From positions 23,346,501-23,410,500 of the forward strand of contig NC_092183.1 of the NCBI RefSeq assembly GCF_043641665.1: a stretch of 64,000 nucleotides of DNA, written 5' to 3'. Below are positions 1-12,012 of this stretch, in pieces. A program made the position numbers and the translations under genes. The number at the start of each line of letters is the position of its first letter. Within the stretch, counting starts at the first letter, position 1. This stretch comes from Enoplosus armatus (taxonomy: Eukaryota > Chordata > Actinopteri > Centrarchiformes > Enoplosidae). The notes beneath the pieces are model-generated. The model was not told where the DNA came from. It saw only the letters and a list, made by a program, of their open reading frames with translations, and ran no database searches.

Positions 1-85
1 TATACAGTCTGTGATTTTAACATGGACGCATTCGAAGCTAGACTGGCTGACCTGGCCTCTACGACCCTTCCATGAGAGACCACAG

Positions 86-232
86 GGACAGCCAAATGAT
101 TCCCATCAGGCATCGCTAATGCTCCACAGGGAGTCGTGAAGCCCTCTTGATTTGAATGGTGTAAGAATTTTCATACATATAAAATAAAACATACATGCAT
201 TTAATTGCTTTCTGTGAAGAAGACAACTAAAT
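86..232 (+). repeat. hAT-type nonautonomous element, fragment
   Basis: This stretch is nearly identical to the 5' part of the complete hAT-like element at 3081-3592 (shared 'tccacagggagtcgtgaag' and 'gaagaagacaactaaat'). The left terminal repeat is degraded and homology stops near 232, so it is a truncated copy. Confidence 0.7.
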
Positions 233-539
233 TCACCACATTTAATAGATAAAAACAGATACATTTTTCCTCAGCAACAACAAGCTCTAGTGCAGAATGC
301 AGCCATGTTTGTTTATGACAATCATCCAGTAACACTGGTTCTTTCATACACCCCCCTGGCATTTCGGAGAACACTGCAATGGATACCGCCGTAAACACGT
401 CTGTGCACTCTAACACACTAAGTAAACAAGGCTTTACCAAGTGCCTAGTCAGATATATCGGAGCTTTCAAAAAATGCTTCCCAGTCGCATTTTCAACTCC
501 TATATGACACGAACGTGGCATTATCCTTTGATCAGCCAT
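201..539 (-). other. Unassigned open frame, about 112 codons from its first ATG
   Basis: An open frame on the minus strand runs from an ATG at 539 to a stop at 201. I do not recognise the protein. It is Cys- and Val-rich with no clear signal peptide or domain. Its last codons lie inside the hAT fragment at 86-232, so it is more likely mobile-element interior or chance than a host gene. No splice sites support it as an exon. Confidence 0.15.
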
Positions 540-828
540 TTCTTGACTGGTTGTATCAACAACATTAAACACATTTGAGAGGTTTGATTTTTATTGGTAA
601 ATGAAAAAAAGCTGTTTTGCTATCATACTAAACCTCAGATATCGTATTTGCAGCAGTATTTAAAAAACAAAATCTGACAACGCTGTGGGAAACTACACAA
701 GCAATAAACAAAAGATTATCATCTCAAATAAGAATGTTTAAAACACAACTTTATGAAGGAAGTCATGATGGCAAAACCCAGTTATAGTGTTATCCTTTAA
801 ACCAGAAGAGAAAGAAAACACCACAGAC

Positions 829-1190
829 CTAGACTTGAAGGCTTGATTAGGACGTCCAGCACGTCATAGAAGGGCAGGGGCTTCATCTGCACATCGGGAT
901 GGACGGGGGGGATGAGAGGGGCTGGCTGCTGGAGATTCATGCTGGTTTTGGTGTCGTGCCGCGCGGCTGTTTCACCAATCAACAGACTGAAGTCCGTGTT
1001 ACAGGGCTGACTCCTGCCAACAGAGAAGTCAGTGTTAACTACAGCTACCCGTCTCTCAGCAGAGGGCAGCAGTGTCTTCATGGTGGCCAAATCAAGGTCA
1101 GAGGTGTCAATGATCCTGGAGTAACGCTCAGCTCCTTGATTGTGATGAACAGCTGAGCACTATCACTGACTCATGCTAATGGAGATCTGA
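829..1190 (-). pseudogene. PIAS-family (PIAS2-like) exon 2, SAP half eroded
   Basis: The frame is open from 1159 to 829. Its end, PPVHPDVQMKPLPFYDVL followed by DVLIKPSSL, matches the start of the PIAS PINIT region closely and is nearest to PIAS2. The exon ends at 829 in phase 1 with a GT donor at 828-827, as expected for PIAS exon 2. Upstream, a SAP DNA-binding domain with an LLGxAGRNKSGRK-type core should be encoded. Instead there are an in-frame TAG at 1162-1160, indels around the expected IKELYRRRY segment, and only weak nucleotide resemblance further 5'. A matching first exon lies at 4682-4705. PIAS proteins are nuclear SUMO E3 ligases; the SP-RING exons would lie outside the window. Either this is a decaying paralogue, or a short isoform starts inside the exon (ATG near 1081) and lacks SAP. 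The family match is firm; functional status is uncertain. Confidence 0.6.
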
Positions 1191-2193
1191 CAAGAAGCCA
1201 CTGCAAACATCAAGGCCAAACAACAATGCATAATACAAGTAAAAGACTTGATTACATTGTATGTGTGGCCTGCGGAAACCCTGTATCTCCAGGAAATTTG
1301 TTCAATCATTTTTTTGTTTTGCTCCTTATGCTTCGATATTTTCTTCTGTCATACTATTATATATATATTTTCTATTACACCTTCCAGGCTCTATAGGTTT
1401 AGAAACGTTGTTTGTTGTAGAATTGCAGAAGTGTGACATTCTCAGGACAAGTAAGTCAATTTTTGTCACCTACATAAAATGACTGAGCAAAATAGTTTTG
1501 GTTATAATTCGAAGCCTAACTGCGCAGCCCTGAACAAAACCCACAAGCTTTACAACAGCCAAAGTTTCTGCAGAACTCTCATTCTAACACTCAGACAACG
1601 ATCAAGTAATTCAACTTCTCAGAATATCCTTAAGCATACAAGACAACCTTTTGACTCGCATACACTACCTCATTTGCAAAGAGACGTCTTAAGCTTTGAC
1701 ACCTGTTTCAAAGGAAACCCCACAGAAGAAATGCGCATATCCTTTTCGCTGGCAATTCCTCAATAGATGTGACCTTAAAGCACCTAAAATATTGAGGACG
1801 ATGTCAAAAATTATTAAATAAAAACATGGAAAACATGACAAAGCACATGATGGTGAAAAGTTGTTATTGGCAAGTGAAAACAAACAAACAAACAACAGTT
1901 ACTCAAATTAGCGAGGCCTGAAATTAACACCCACTGCTGAGTTTTTGCTTTCGGGTTACTTCTTTAATAACAGATTATGAGGAATTACTATGCAATAGCG
2001 TAAAGTTGTTAGACAGGCAGTGTGTCCTTAATGTGTTTGATGTGTTAGTCTTTTCGGACTCTGGAAACAGGCCTGAGGAAACAGGCATTAAACGCTGTAT
2101 GCTGTTAAGCAATGCAAAAAATACATGACTTTGACAGGACAGAGGTTACAGCTTAAGCCATCAAGCTTATGTTTTAAACTATGGATTCCATAC

Positions 2194-2531
2194 TAGGGCT
2201 GCAACTACTGATTATCGTCACGATTAATCTATGAATCTTTAAAATGTTATACAGTTGTGAAAAATGCTCATCACAATTTCCCAGAGCCCAAAGTGACGCC
2301 TTCAGATTGCTTCTTTTGTCCAACCGACAGTCCAAAACCCAGACTCTTCATTTACTGTCCTAAACGACAAAGAAAAGCAGCAAATCCTCACATTTAAAAA
2401 GCTGGAACCAGCAAACATTTCACATTTTTGCTTGAAAAATGACGGAAACAATTTTTCGATTATCAAAATACTTGACAACTAATTTTCTTTCAATAGAATA
2501 ATCGATCCATCGAGTAATCATTGCAGCTCTA
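2194..2531. mobile_element. hAT-like MITE, 'TAGGGCTGCAA' terminal repeats
   Basis: Ends are TAGGGCTGCAA and the inverted TAGAGCTGCAA. The flanks are 8-bp target-site duplications with one mismatch (ttccatac at 2186-2193, tcccatac at 2532-2539). The interior has ATCGATTAAT-type motifs. An 8-bp duplication and nonautonomous size fit a hAT-derived MITE. A related copy is at 34009-34338. Confidence 0.75.
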
Positions 2532-2960
2532 TCCCATACTATGACCAGAACTTGGATTCAACCTGGGCTAAGGCTGCTTAAAGTTATATCTCTGCTGGTG
2601 CCACACTGTATAACTTGTTTTCACGTTCTGTCCCGCATGCTCATGTTTATGAGCAAAGAAAAAAAGAATGTGTTGGTTCAGCCCCGGACACTAAGCGTCA
2701 TTTTATGCATTTTGAACACGGTAGAAAACAGAAACGAAAACAGTGACATTTTCCAGGATTAGTCATGAAGTACAGTAATAACCAGATATAACATATAAAC
2801 AAGAGCTTGGGGCTTCTGGATTGCATCTTTTTTTTCTATGTTTAAGGAGGCTGTTTCTAGCCCCGTCTTTGTGCTAAGCTACGCTAACCTGATCCTGGAA
2901 CCATCTCTTAGCCAAAGGCACAGAAATCACACACTCGCACCAACACAACCCCTTGTGTTT

Positions 2961-3615
2961 TTCCAATTCAATTCAATTTTATTTATATAGCACCAACTCA
3001 CAACAAAAGTTATCTCATGACACAATCAGAATCAGATTCTTTTAACAGGCAGAAATCTTGAACAGAACTGGACTCTAGGTCAGTGGTTCCCAACCTCGGG
3101 GTCCCGACCCCCATCAGGCGTCACTAAAGCTCCACAGGGAGTCGTGAAGTCCTCTTGATTTGAATGGTGTAAGAATTTTCATACATATAAAATATAACAT
3201 AAATGCATTTAATTGCTTTCTGTGAAGAAGACAACTAAATTTAAGGGTTATTTTAGAAGTTTATATCTTTATCTATTTATTATAAAGCCAGGCTGCTTGG
3301 ACTATTAAAGTGTATGTATGACAGTGAAATTAAAAGAAAATCAATACGGACATTGGACTGTGTTCAGAAAAATATAAGGGAAAACTGTCTGATACATTGC
3401 AATAGCTAAAGGAAATAGTCTATTCAGATATCTATTCTATACAAATTGATAGTTTTAAACAAACTTCCTGCAGGTATTAAGATATTTCAAAAGAAGTGGG
3501 CAACATTTTCCCCTTTTTATGTGGGCAGGGGTTGCCAATGTATATACAATGGTCAAATAGGGGTCCCTTAAGAAAAAGGTCGGGAACCACTGCTCTAGGT
3601 GGACGGTCATCTGCC
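2961..3615 (+). repeat. Dispersed teleost repeat split by a hAT insertion
   Basis: The 2961-3080 segment (caattttatttatatagc onward) and the continuation from 3601 (ggacggtcatctgcc) match the copy at 50918-51067 and, inverted, 54265-54480. The hAT element at 3081-3592 interrupts it and duplicated CTCTAGGT. The family resembles a LINE/SINE tail; I do not assign a name. Confidence 0.65.
3081..3592 (+). mobile_element. Complete nonautonomous hAT element (512 bp)
   Basis: The left terminus is CAGTGGTTCCCAACC and the right terminus is its inverted repeat, ggtcgggaaccactg, with one mismatch. A perfect 8-bp target-site duplication, CTCTAGGT, lies at 3073-3080 and 3593-3600. The interior has no transposase ORF. 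Fragments of the same family occur at 86-232, 14384-14800 and 49202-49510. Confidence 0.9.
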
Positions 3616-3999
3616 TTTTGCAACACAGTGTGATTTCTAATTGTCTTTTTTCCCCCATTGTGGGATTCTTCTATCTGCCTTTTGAGAAAAACTGGACCAT
3701 GTTCCCAGGGTTTTCTGTCCACACTATCAGCTAAAGCCAAGCCGGAGGGCAGAGAGCAGCTAAGGAAGGGGAGGGACTTTAGCTCCCAGCATTCAAAGCA
3801 GTTGTCATTCCTGCAGTACACAACAACAACACAACACGTTTGTGATCGTGGGCGCCTCTCTTCTATTGCCTGAAACTGCCACAAGATAGGTACTGTATGC
3901 AAATGAGATGCTGGGTTAGAGGTTGCCACAAACACTGAGACAAGTAACGTTGTACAGACTTCATAGCCAAAACACTGAAGTTTCTGGTCACCCACTAGT

Positions 4000-4800
4000 G
4001 GCTCCTAGCTCCCTTAATAAGCTTTACTAATGTTTGATTACCAAGCAACACGTTATCTAGCTTACAGAGCAGAAAAGATTCACTCAGCTTCGTGTTTGAC
4101 AAGAGTTCGACATTTGTAAGTACTGTTGAAGCATAACAATACAATATAAACAGCAAGTTGTTTAAAAATCGACTTTTAAATATATCTGTGTAATTGGATA
4201 ATACCGTGGTAGTTACAAAAGATAACGTTAACGTTACTAAAGCACCCTAGCATTAACTTTTGGCTAACTGGATGCATCCTCCTGATAATAGTTGCATGTC
4301 ATCGCTATCTTACAGCAATCATTAATATTATTTAAAGGTTACTTAACAGCCGTAAACACCAATGCTGCGTACTTAGACAACGACAGAGTACCTAGACGCA
4401 GTTACAACAAAAATATGCTTAAACTCTGCTAGTTGCAGCGAGCTAACAAGGGACCTATTAGCGACTGGCTAGCTGACCGCTAGCATCAAGGCTAACTACT
4501 GAAACGCAAACGATCTCATCTTCTGATCTCAAAGTGCACGTTCCTGCCTAGCAGTGCCCTATCCTCTTAGCCCACCAGGTCGGACCGTCACACGTCGACC
4601 GGTATATTCGTTACAAGTTGTCGTTGCATGTTGCAATGTCGAGAGAACTTAGTCACAAACAGTGTTATTCTTTTCGCCTACCCGAAACTCCTCATTCTCC
4701 GCCATCTTGTTGTTCCGGTCATCCTGGCCCGCCCAGGGTGACTACTTCCAGGTGACGCCACCGACCCAGTGCGGGACCCCGCTGTATGGGAGTACTGCTT
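4000..4800 (-). promoter_or_regulatory. Probable promoter/5' UTR region of the PIAS-like gene
   Basis: The region surrounds the candidate first exon at 4682-4705. It contains an ETS-like core (TTCCGG, 4713-4718), a YY1-type motif over the ATG, and more CpG than its flanks. The transcription start cannot be placed from sequence. Confidence 0.3.
4682..4705 (-). CDS. Candidate exon 1 of the PIAS-like gene (MAENEEFR)
   Basis: An ATG at 4705 opens eight codons, MAENEEFR, followed directly by a donor GTAGGC at 4681. Human PIAS2 starts with a very similar short first exon (MADFEELR) that also ends in phase 0. The start codon sits in CAAGATGGCGG, a YY1-type motif. The link to the exon-2 remnant at 829-1190 rests on same strand, correct order and family resemblance; no transcript was seen. 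Confidence 0.5.
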
Positions 4801-4999
4801 GTTCCACAAAACCAACAACAAGGAAGTGGCTCAAATGCGTCTTTACTTGGTAGGGCAAGTTTTGCCGAAAAATTGTTTATTAGGCACAATGTCCACTCCA
4901 TTTCCCTCAGCTCCAGTGTTTTGCTTCAAGTAGTGAATTTCCACATTTGACTCTGACTAATTTAAAGAGCTGTTTTCTTCTGAAAGGTAAACACAAACC

Positions 5000-6440
5000 T
5001 AGGGCCTTCTGGGGTTTTCAAAGTTTGGCTGCAACATATTTATGCTGTGGTTGAAATAAGAACTTTTACATCTTCTTTAAAGCATTGTGTTTTTAAGCAG
5101 TATCATGTTGCCTCTATATTATGACAGTATTATGTTTTCTTTAACTTAGAGAAAAACAGTGACACCATTATTTGGATTGGGTTTTACTTTACACACTATT
5201 CCCTCAACATACTAGCACTAAACTAGGCTATATCACATTTAACTATGCTTTATAGCTAAATTACAGGGGGGACACTGACAAAACAGCCGCCAAAAGGTGG
5301 AAACCTTTACTTAACTTGAAGTAATCATTTCTGTCAGATATAGTTTTCCCCCCAAAAAAGTTAAATTACCTTGTTAAAATTCTTAAAACCACACATATAT
5401 TCCTTCTCCCACAATGAAAACCCCACAATCAATGAATATGCAAATTGTTTAACAGGAGACACAAGATGTTTCCTACTGAAAAGTCCACTCTTGGTGTATG
5501 TGCTCCTGTGTAAGTCGCATATTGGCCCACTAGGCTTCAAAACTTATTGTGATTTCTATAAATTACAGTAACAATCACATAAATGACATTCCAACACCAG
5601 TATTGAAATGTTCAGACATTATTCTTCTATTACACGTCCACCTTGTCCGGTATACTTGGTCAATTCAGGTCAGGTCAGACCACGCCTGCAGGAAGCAGTT
5701 TGTGTTCAGGCTTACAGATCAAAACATATGGAAAAAACAAAAGGAAACAATCAATCTCCTCACCGGTCAACTTTGTGGAGCAAAGATTTTGTGGTAGTGA
5801 GTTTGATAAATGAGATTTACAGTTGCATATTGGAGTAGCTTGTTCAATTAAAAATCATCACTGCAGCTCTGTAGAAAATTAGGTGTTGGAGCGCTTCTGT
5901 AGCAGAAAGGCAGTCCTTATAACTTCTGCAGTTCAATATGGTGAGGTGTTTATTCCTTTGATATTATTTAGCTAAAGTGGCATTTGAGAGTGCATGGTGA
6001 AAGTGAGGCCCTAACCATGGTCAAGAATTATCTTTTGCAACTTTAATTTAAAGCTTTATTACAATGCTTCAGTAATGCAATACATTTTTTTTTTACTTGA
6101 GTAACGTTTTTTTAATTTAGACTTAAATGCTTTATATCAATACAGGCTTGGGCTTTGTATTTAAATGAGCAAGTCTGACCTATATATTAACAGAATATGT
6201 CTAATTCTGTTTTAATAAGAATATTAATAACGTCAGGCCTATGCTGTATCTATCTATCAACCAGTCTAGGAAGTAGCCTAATATTGAAGTCACCCCGTCA
6301 TAAAACAGGATAACTTTAAAGTTCAGGTAATTATTATTATTCTGTGAGCACTATACATAGGAGAGAAAATTCGGCATTTCCCTGACATTTGGATTCAACG
6401 GACCTAGTTAACGGGTTGATGGCTAAACCTCAACCCCAAG
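5000..6440. other. Intergenic, no gene recognised
   Basis: This is AT-rich sequence between the PIAS-like promoter and ube2l3. I see no exon, RNA gene or well-delimited repeat. Confidence 0.4.
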
Positions 6441-6520
6441 ACCAGACCCATATTCGTCGCGCTGTGTATTCTGGGAACACACAGTAGTTTCAAGATGGCG
6501 GCGAGCAGGAGGCTGGCCAA
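6400..6520 (+). promoter_or_regulatory. ube2l3 core promoter / start-codon YY1 motif
   Basis: The first codons of ube2l3 lie within CAAGATGGCGGC (6491-6502), which matches the YY1 consensus AAnATGGCGGC. No TATA box is obvious just upstream, consistent with a housekeeping promoter. The exact start site is not visible. Confidence 0.45.
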
Positions 6521-9500
6521 GGTAAATCTCCCGTTCCCGTTATTTTCAGATATTTTGTAATATGTGAACACGCATTGGCGGCTATTGGACGCATTCCTTC
6601 TTCGCATAAACTCATAAGACAATGTTGTTGCGCGAAGACACATTTAGCGCCTGTTTTTAGTTGTAAATGTAAGGAAAAAGCGAGAGGTCACTACTGGCCA
6701 CCTAGCCGACCAAATATTACCGTTAGGCAGCAAAGCACCGGCAAATTAGGCCAGAGAGTCGAGAATCAGCCTTCCGAAGACGACCAAGGAACTGGCGTTT
6801 CGTGTACTAGCCAACATTGGCTTTTGTACTGCTATGGGTCGTAGGGCCGAGGGAGTGAGTTTAGACGTGACCAACACCGTGAGAGATTTTCCACGGTGTA
6901 AGGCGTTTGCCAACCAGCTAACTTGCTAGCCTCAGACCTTAGCTGCGTTTGAGCTAGCTAGCCAGCGAGCGTCAGCTAAACTCACAGTTAGCCAGGTTTC
7001 GGGGGTTCGTCATTAGGGGACGGGTGGAGAGGAACTTAGTGTAAATCCACAGCTAACATATTCTATTGCTATTACGCGAAAGCGACAAACGGCAAATGTC
7101 TAACGTCAGTTGTCAATGTCGTTTTGAAAAGTTGTGATAGCACATTACGCAAGGTCTGTGTTATCTGATTGCAAGTGATTAAAGTTAGCTAGGTGTGTAT
7201 CTCTCTTCCATTTTCCCGTTCCTTTATACCAGCCAAATGACCATACGAGTAAATTAGCCACTTATTACTCCAATCTCTTCATGGCGGAGTTCAATTGACT
7301 TGTCTGAAAAACAATAAGCAGTACATAAAAACGGAAGCGTCAACACTCACAAGGATACATTTATCGTGCGGTTTTGGATATATAAAAACATAGTTCGCTC
7401 ATATTTTCAGCGTTTGAACTCTTCAAATTGCACAGTCACAGTCTGCCATTCACAGAATGAGGAAGCTTTTATGTGAAAGTAAAAGTCATGAGACGTATCA
7501 CTGCTGTAAGCCCATAAAGTATTGTTATTTATTAACCAGCCCTTTTTGTGCAATTACTTTAAGACAACTCCATTGTGGAAAATATAGAGGTCGTAACTCA
7601 GGATTTTGAAGAGCCAGAAGAGCAACATTTTCTCCTGACTTTTATTTTGTCAATGCAAAGTGGCAAATGCTTCCCCATTGTGGCAATATATGATATCGGT
7701 GTGCAGTTTGAGACTTCAAACCATAACAAAATGTAAAAAAAATGGTTGTTGATCCAACGCTGCATAAAAAAGTACAAATCAATGAATTAAGTAGAGTTTC
7801 ATGCACTTATTGTGTGTGTGCAGTGGGGTTGTCTTTGTGCTGTTGGGATCATAACACAGGGTGTGCCGTTTTCCCAGTCGGTGAGACTTTGTGTAGGAGC
7901 TAGTTTAAACCTGACAAAGAACTCAACAATATGAAAGCTAGTCGACAGAACAGGACAGGAAATCACCCTGAAAAAGACGTGAGGCTTGAGTAAAGTATTG
8001 CCTTAGTTAACGGCACTCTTTCAAAGAGCAAAATGGGGCTATTGTTTAGACCTTTAGACTGATCACACAAGATGGGACTCCCAACAGGATCTGTCAGACT
8101 CGGCTCAGCAGATGACAGTGATTACACATCACACCTTTGCTTGATGGGAATTCATCAGATCAGTTTTTCAGATTGTTGGAAAATATAGTACTTTGTAAAT
8201 ATACTACTCCCCACCATACTTTCAAATCCTGGGGAGAGCCCTGAGCAATCCCACCCAGCACCAGTGACTTTATGGGCTGGCCAGTCACAGGCTCCTCAGC
8301 ACACTGAAATAATTAGCCCAACTGTCAAGCTGGAAGTTTGCTAAACAACACGATCATGTTATCATGATATAATTGCATTTAATTTTTCACCAAACTGTAG
8401 AAAACTGTTTGATGAGCCTGTTGTATGTTGTGTATATATAATTCTGCATACTATTAAAAGTAAAAAAATTTCACTTCTATAATATACATTGTCTGCTTGT
8501 TCTCTCAGGAACTTGACGAGATTCGCAAGTCTGGAATGAAAAACTTCAGAAACATTCAAGTTGAGGAATCAAACCTATTGTCATGGCAAGGGCTCATTGT
8601 TCCTGTAAGTAGCTGTCCTTTGTTTGACTGCTCTGACATTTGTTGGCCCCCAGTTTCCTTTTCTGACCTCTTGTGCTCACTTCCAGGACAACCCTCCTTA
8701 TGACAAAGGTGCGTTCAGGATCGAAATCATATTCCCCACCGAGTACCCTTTCAAGCCTCCCAAGATCACATTCAAGACAAAGATCTATCACCCCAACATT
8801 GATGAGAAGGGCCAGGTGTGCTTGCCTGTGATCAGCGCAGAGAACTGGAAGCCTGCCACCAAAACTGACCAAGGTGAGTGTCCTAGTGTTACAGAGGGCC
8901 TCTGTAGGTAAGCGAATGCTGCACAATGACTTTTTGCTTTAATCTCACATTATTACGTGTCCATGCTTCTACACAGAGCAGGGCTTTGGTTGAAATTTTT
9001 TTTTGTGCCAATACCAAAACAAAAACATTTTCAATACCTTAAGCCAAACGTATCAAATTTGTTTAATGTGTTAACATAAAAACATTACTTAAATAAATGT
9101 AAAACATTGACACAATTATGACTCAAATCAGGAAGTATCTGAACAAGCATACAGAGATGATTATTTTTTAAGTGTTTGATGTATTTCAGTAGTCTGTGTT
9201 AAAGACATATTTCTGTTAGTATCCAAAAGTATTACGCGCTGATACCCAGCCCTATCTGTAATTTAAGCTACAGTAGACAATATTATTGAATTATAAATTT
9301 GGTGGAAATAACGAACCATTGCATGTCACTAACAATATCTAATTGAAGGGCTCCTTTAAAAAAAATGTGTGTTTCTATGAGCCCCCGCCCCTTTTGTATT
9401 TAATCTTTTTAAAAAACTGGACCAGGTCTGCATCAAACAACCAGTCAGGATTAGCTAGCACCTAACTGGCCAATCACATCGACTCTGTACAAACGAGGGC

Positions 9501-12012
9501 TTCTACAGAAGGTTCCACCTTCTGGATTAGAGTGTGAATCAGAACGGTTGGAAGAAAGGAATCAAAACGTAGAACCTCTAATCACTGTGATTGGTTGTTT
9601 GATTCAGACCTGGTCCCTCGTTTGTACAGAGTCGATGTGATTGGCCAGTTAGGTGCTAGCTAACCCTGACTGGTTGTTTGATTCAGACCTGGTCCAGTTT
9701 TTTAAAAGATTAAATACAGAGGAGTGGGCGCTCACAGACACACTTTTTTTTAAAGGAGCCTTTCAATTAAATATTGTTAGTGACATGCAATGGTCAAAAC
9801 CGAAACTCTCAACCGAAATTATAATTCAATATTATTTCCCACTGTAGCTTTAAACATGGCACATTTTGAATGAAATAAGGGAAATCAAACATGGGCAAAG
9901 AGACAGTTTTTCAGGAAGTTAAAGTCAGCCATGGTGTGTTTTTAACAAACATGATGCTGATTCTGTCTGGAGAAAGTCAGGAGGAAATAAGACAGTAGTT
10001 ATCTATGTCTGTATTTCACTAAGAACTCATAGGAATATTATACAGGGCCTGAAATGAGAAAGTGAACTAGCGCTAGTGCGTTTTACTTATTGATAGCTTT
10101 TCTCACACGCAAAGTACACACATTTTTAATGCTCTAATGTCCTGTTCAATAATATAACACATCCACTGCTGGGTCTAATTTTCATGGTGAAGATATACAT
10201 TCCTTCTGTGTAGTTGTAGGACACGCGTCCCGCCTATAAGTAGTTCTGATTGAACGTTTTATGACCAAAACATTCTAGCTAGGAGGGATGCCCATCTCAT
10301 ACGGTGAAACCTGCAAGAGAGCACTGAAATCAAGATGGCTTATCACACACGTAGGTTCACGCGCTGCATCATTGCCCCCTGCTCTGACTCCTACAGTGCT
10401 GGATTGCATTGTTTGGCAGGTGTTACAGCTCCACCACCGCCACCAGCTGCTGTGCCAGAGGCTGGTGTTCTGCTTGATCTCAGCACCATTTCTTCCTCAG
10501 TATGGACATTTGAGCAAATATCTGAGCAGTTTTATAATATAACATATGCTAGAAGAAAATGAGACACAGCTCTGTGGTCAGCTCATGGGAACTGACCAGC
10601 ATATGTTGGTATTTGTGTTTTTATTATATGTTGGTAACAATATGATATAACAGAAGTTGTGCAGCTGTTCAAAACGTGCGCCAATACAACATTTCTCAGT
10701 GGAGACTCATCTGGTTAGCCTCACAGTCCAGTTTTCACTGTAACATGGCCTTGTTATTGTGTAACAAGCTAATTATTCCAAGTTATATAATCAATAAAAC
10801 ATATATTGTATTTAATTTTTTAACATTTATAAATCAGCCTCCAAACGAACAAAGCAACAATCGGCCGGTTTAGTGATCATTTGTGGAAACGGCATATATG
10901 TTACAAACTGATCATGATGAAGTCATTGTACTGATAAGTTACGCATCAGTGCCCTGCAGTGTTTCACCATAGAAACTGCTGTAACACACAGTAAGCTACT
11001 TGTAAGCTAGTTAACACCGTAGCTAACTTTGTGCCAAAGATGGTCCTATTAATCTGATGCTATTGTATTATTTTTCCCTACCTGCCAAGGGACTAAGGGC
11101 AGAAAATAGCAATTTGTCAAAACCTAGTACATCTCCTTGTTTTATATAAGGTTAATGTTCTTTGTGCATTGTCCCTGTTCAAATATTTAATGTAATTTAT
11201 AAATATGGACGTGTGTTCCCAGAGACATTTATAATAGGCTGTGTAAACCAATCAGGACCAGGATCAGGACTTTTGAGTTTACTATAGCCGGTCATAGCAA
11301 CTGGAAATTGTTTATTTTCCTTTTTCTTTTTATTGAGGTTCTGGCAACAATTGCATACACTTTCAGTTCCAAATATGTACAGAACCACTTTTTCACATTT
11401 GTGACTTCAACAAGCAGGAGTCACAACTTTACAAATACGATACTAAACAAACACCAACTATATAAAAAAATAAAATAAAAACACACTACCACCAGGCTGA
11501 CGTAATCACACATTCAGATTGCTTGGATATGTTGCTACTACCACTACTTTTTGTTTTAACAAGTAGGCGGGTCTTCCAGCCCCGATCATCCAATGACAGC
11601 TCACGTAGAGGAATGGTGTGTTTACATTATGTGCGGTCTTCCACTCTGACAGTTCCAAACGCCTGCTTATGATGTATTAGCTATGACTTTGACAGTGTAC
11701 TAAAATGAACTGAAGCCAATGGGTCCGTGGAAAGTAGGAGAATTACAGCAGCACTAGATTGCTGTCAGTAAACACATAGGCTCTACCTCTAACATGGCAT
11801 GCTCCTTTAGCGTCGTTCATGTCTAACATAATTTCTTTGGCTCTGTGTGTCTTGCAGTAATTCAGTCCCTCATTGCGCTGGTGAACGACCCCCAGCCGGA
11901 GCATCCCCTGAGGGCAGACCTAGCAGAAGAATACTCAAAGGACCGTAAAAAATTCTTGAAGAACGCTGAAGAGTTTACAAAGAAACACGGCGAAAAGCGG
12001 CCAATGGACTGA
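6495..12012 (+). CDS. ube2l3: Ubiquitin-conjugating enzyme E2 L3 (UbcH7)
   Basis: Exons join as 6495-6521, 8509-8604, 8687-8873 and 11858-12012 (465 nt, 154 aa), all with GT-AG introns and agreeing phases. The product is the E2 that accepts ubiquitin from E1 on a cysteine and passes it to HECT and RBR ligases such as parkin and HOIP. The whole UBC fold is present: HPN at 76-78, active-site Cys86 in QVCLPVIS, Phe63 on the E3-binding loop, and Pro88 and His119, the residues linked to cysteine-only reactivity of this E2. Length equals the human protein and most residues are identical. The start MAASRRLAK is fixed by similarity and by a short first exon followed by gtaaat. Intron 3 (about 3 kb) carries a large foldback element. 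The gene converges on ydjc. Confidence 0.97.
9267..9848. mobile_element. Foldback (long inverted repeat) element in ube2l3 intron 3
   Basis: Both arms begin GCTACAGTAG/GCTACAGTGG and pair over most of about 580 bp, through shared blocks such as gtcactaacaatat, ggaccaggtctg and aatcacatcgactctgtac. TTTAA flanks both ends (9262-9266 and 9849-9853). No ORF is seen. A truncated relative is at 57176-57565. Confidence 0.8.
9900..11820 (+). other. ube2l3 intron 3, remainder
   Basis: No exon or well-delimited repeat was recognised between the foldback element and exon 4. Confidence 0.4.

Larger units (their letters stand above)
1200..4000. other. PIAS-like intron 1 / repeat-rich interval
   Basis: No further host exon was recognised here. 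I looked for the missing SAP-coding sequence on the minus strand and found no convincing copy. The interval holds the MITEs and repeats listed separately (2194-2531, 2961-3615, 3081-3592). Confidence 0.4.

Noticed and set aside
3477..3995. 172-codon minus-strand frame
   Set aside because: It runs across the right end of the hAT element and unique flank and has no recognisable domain; chance ORF.
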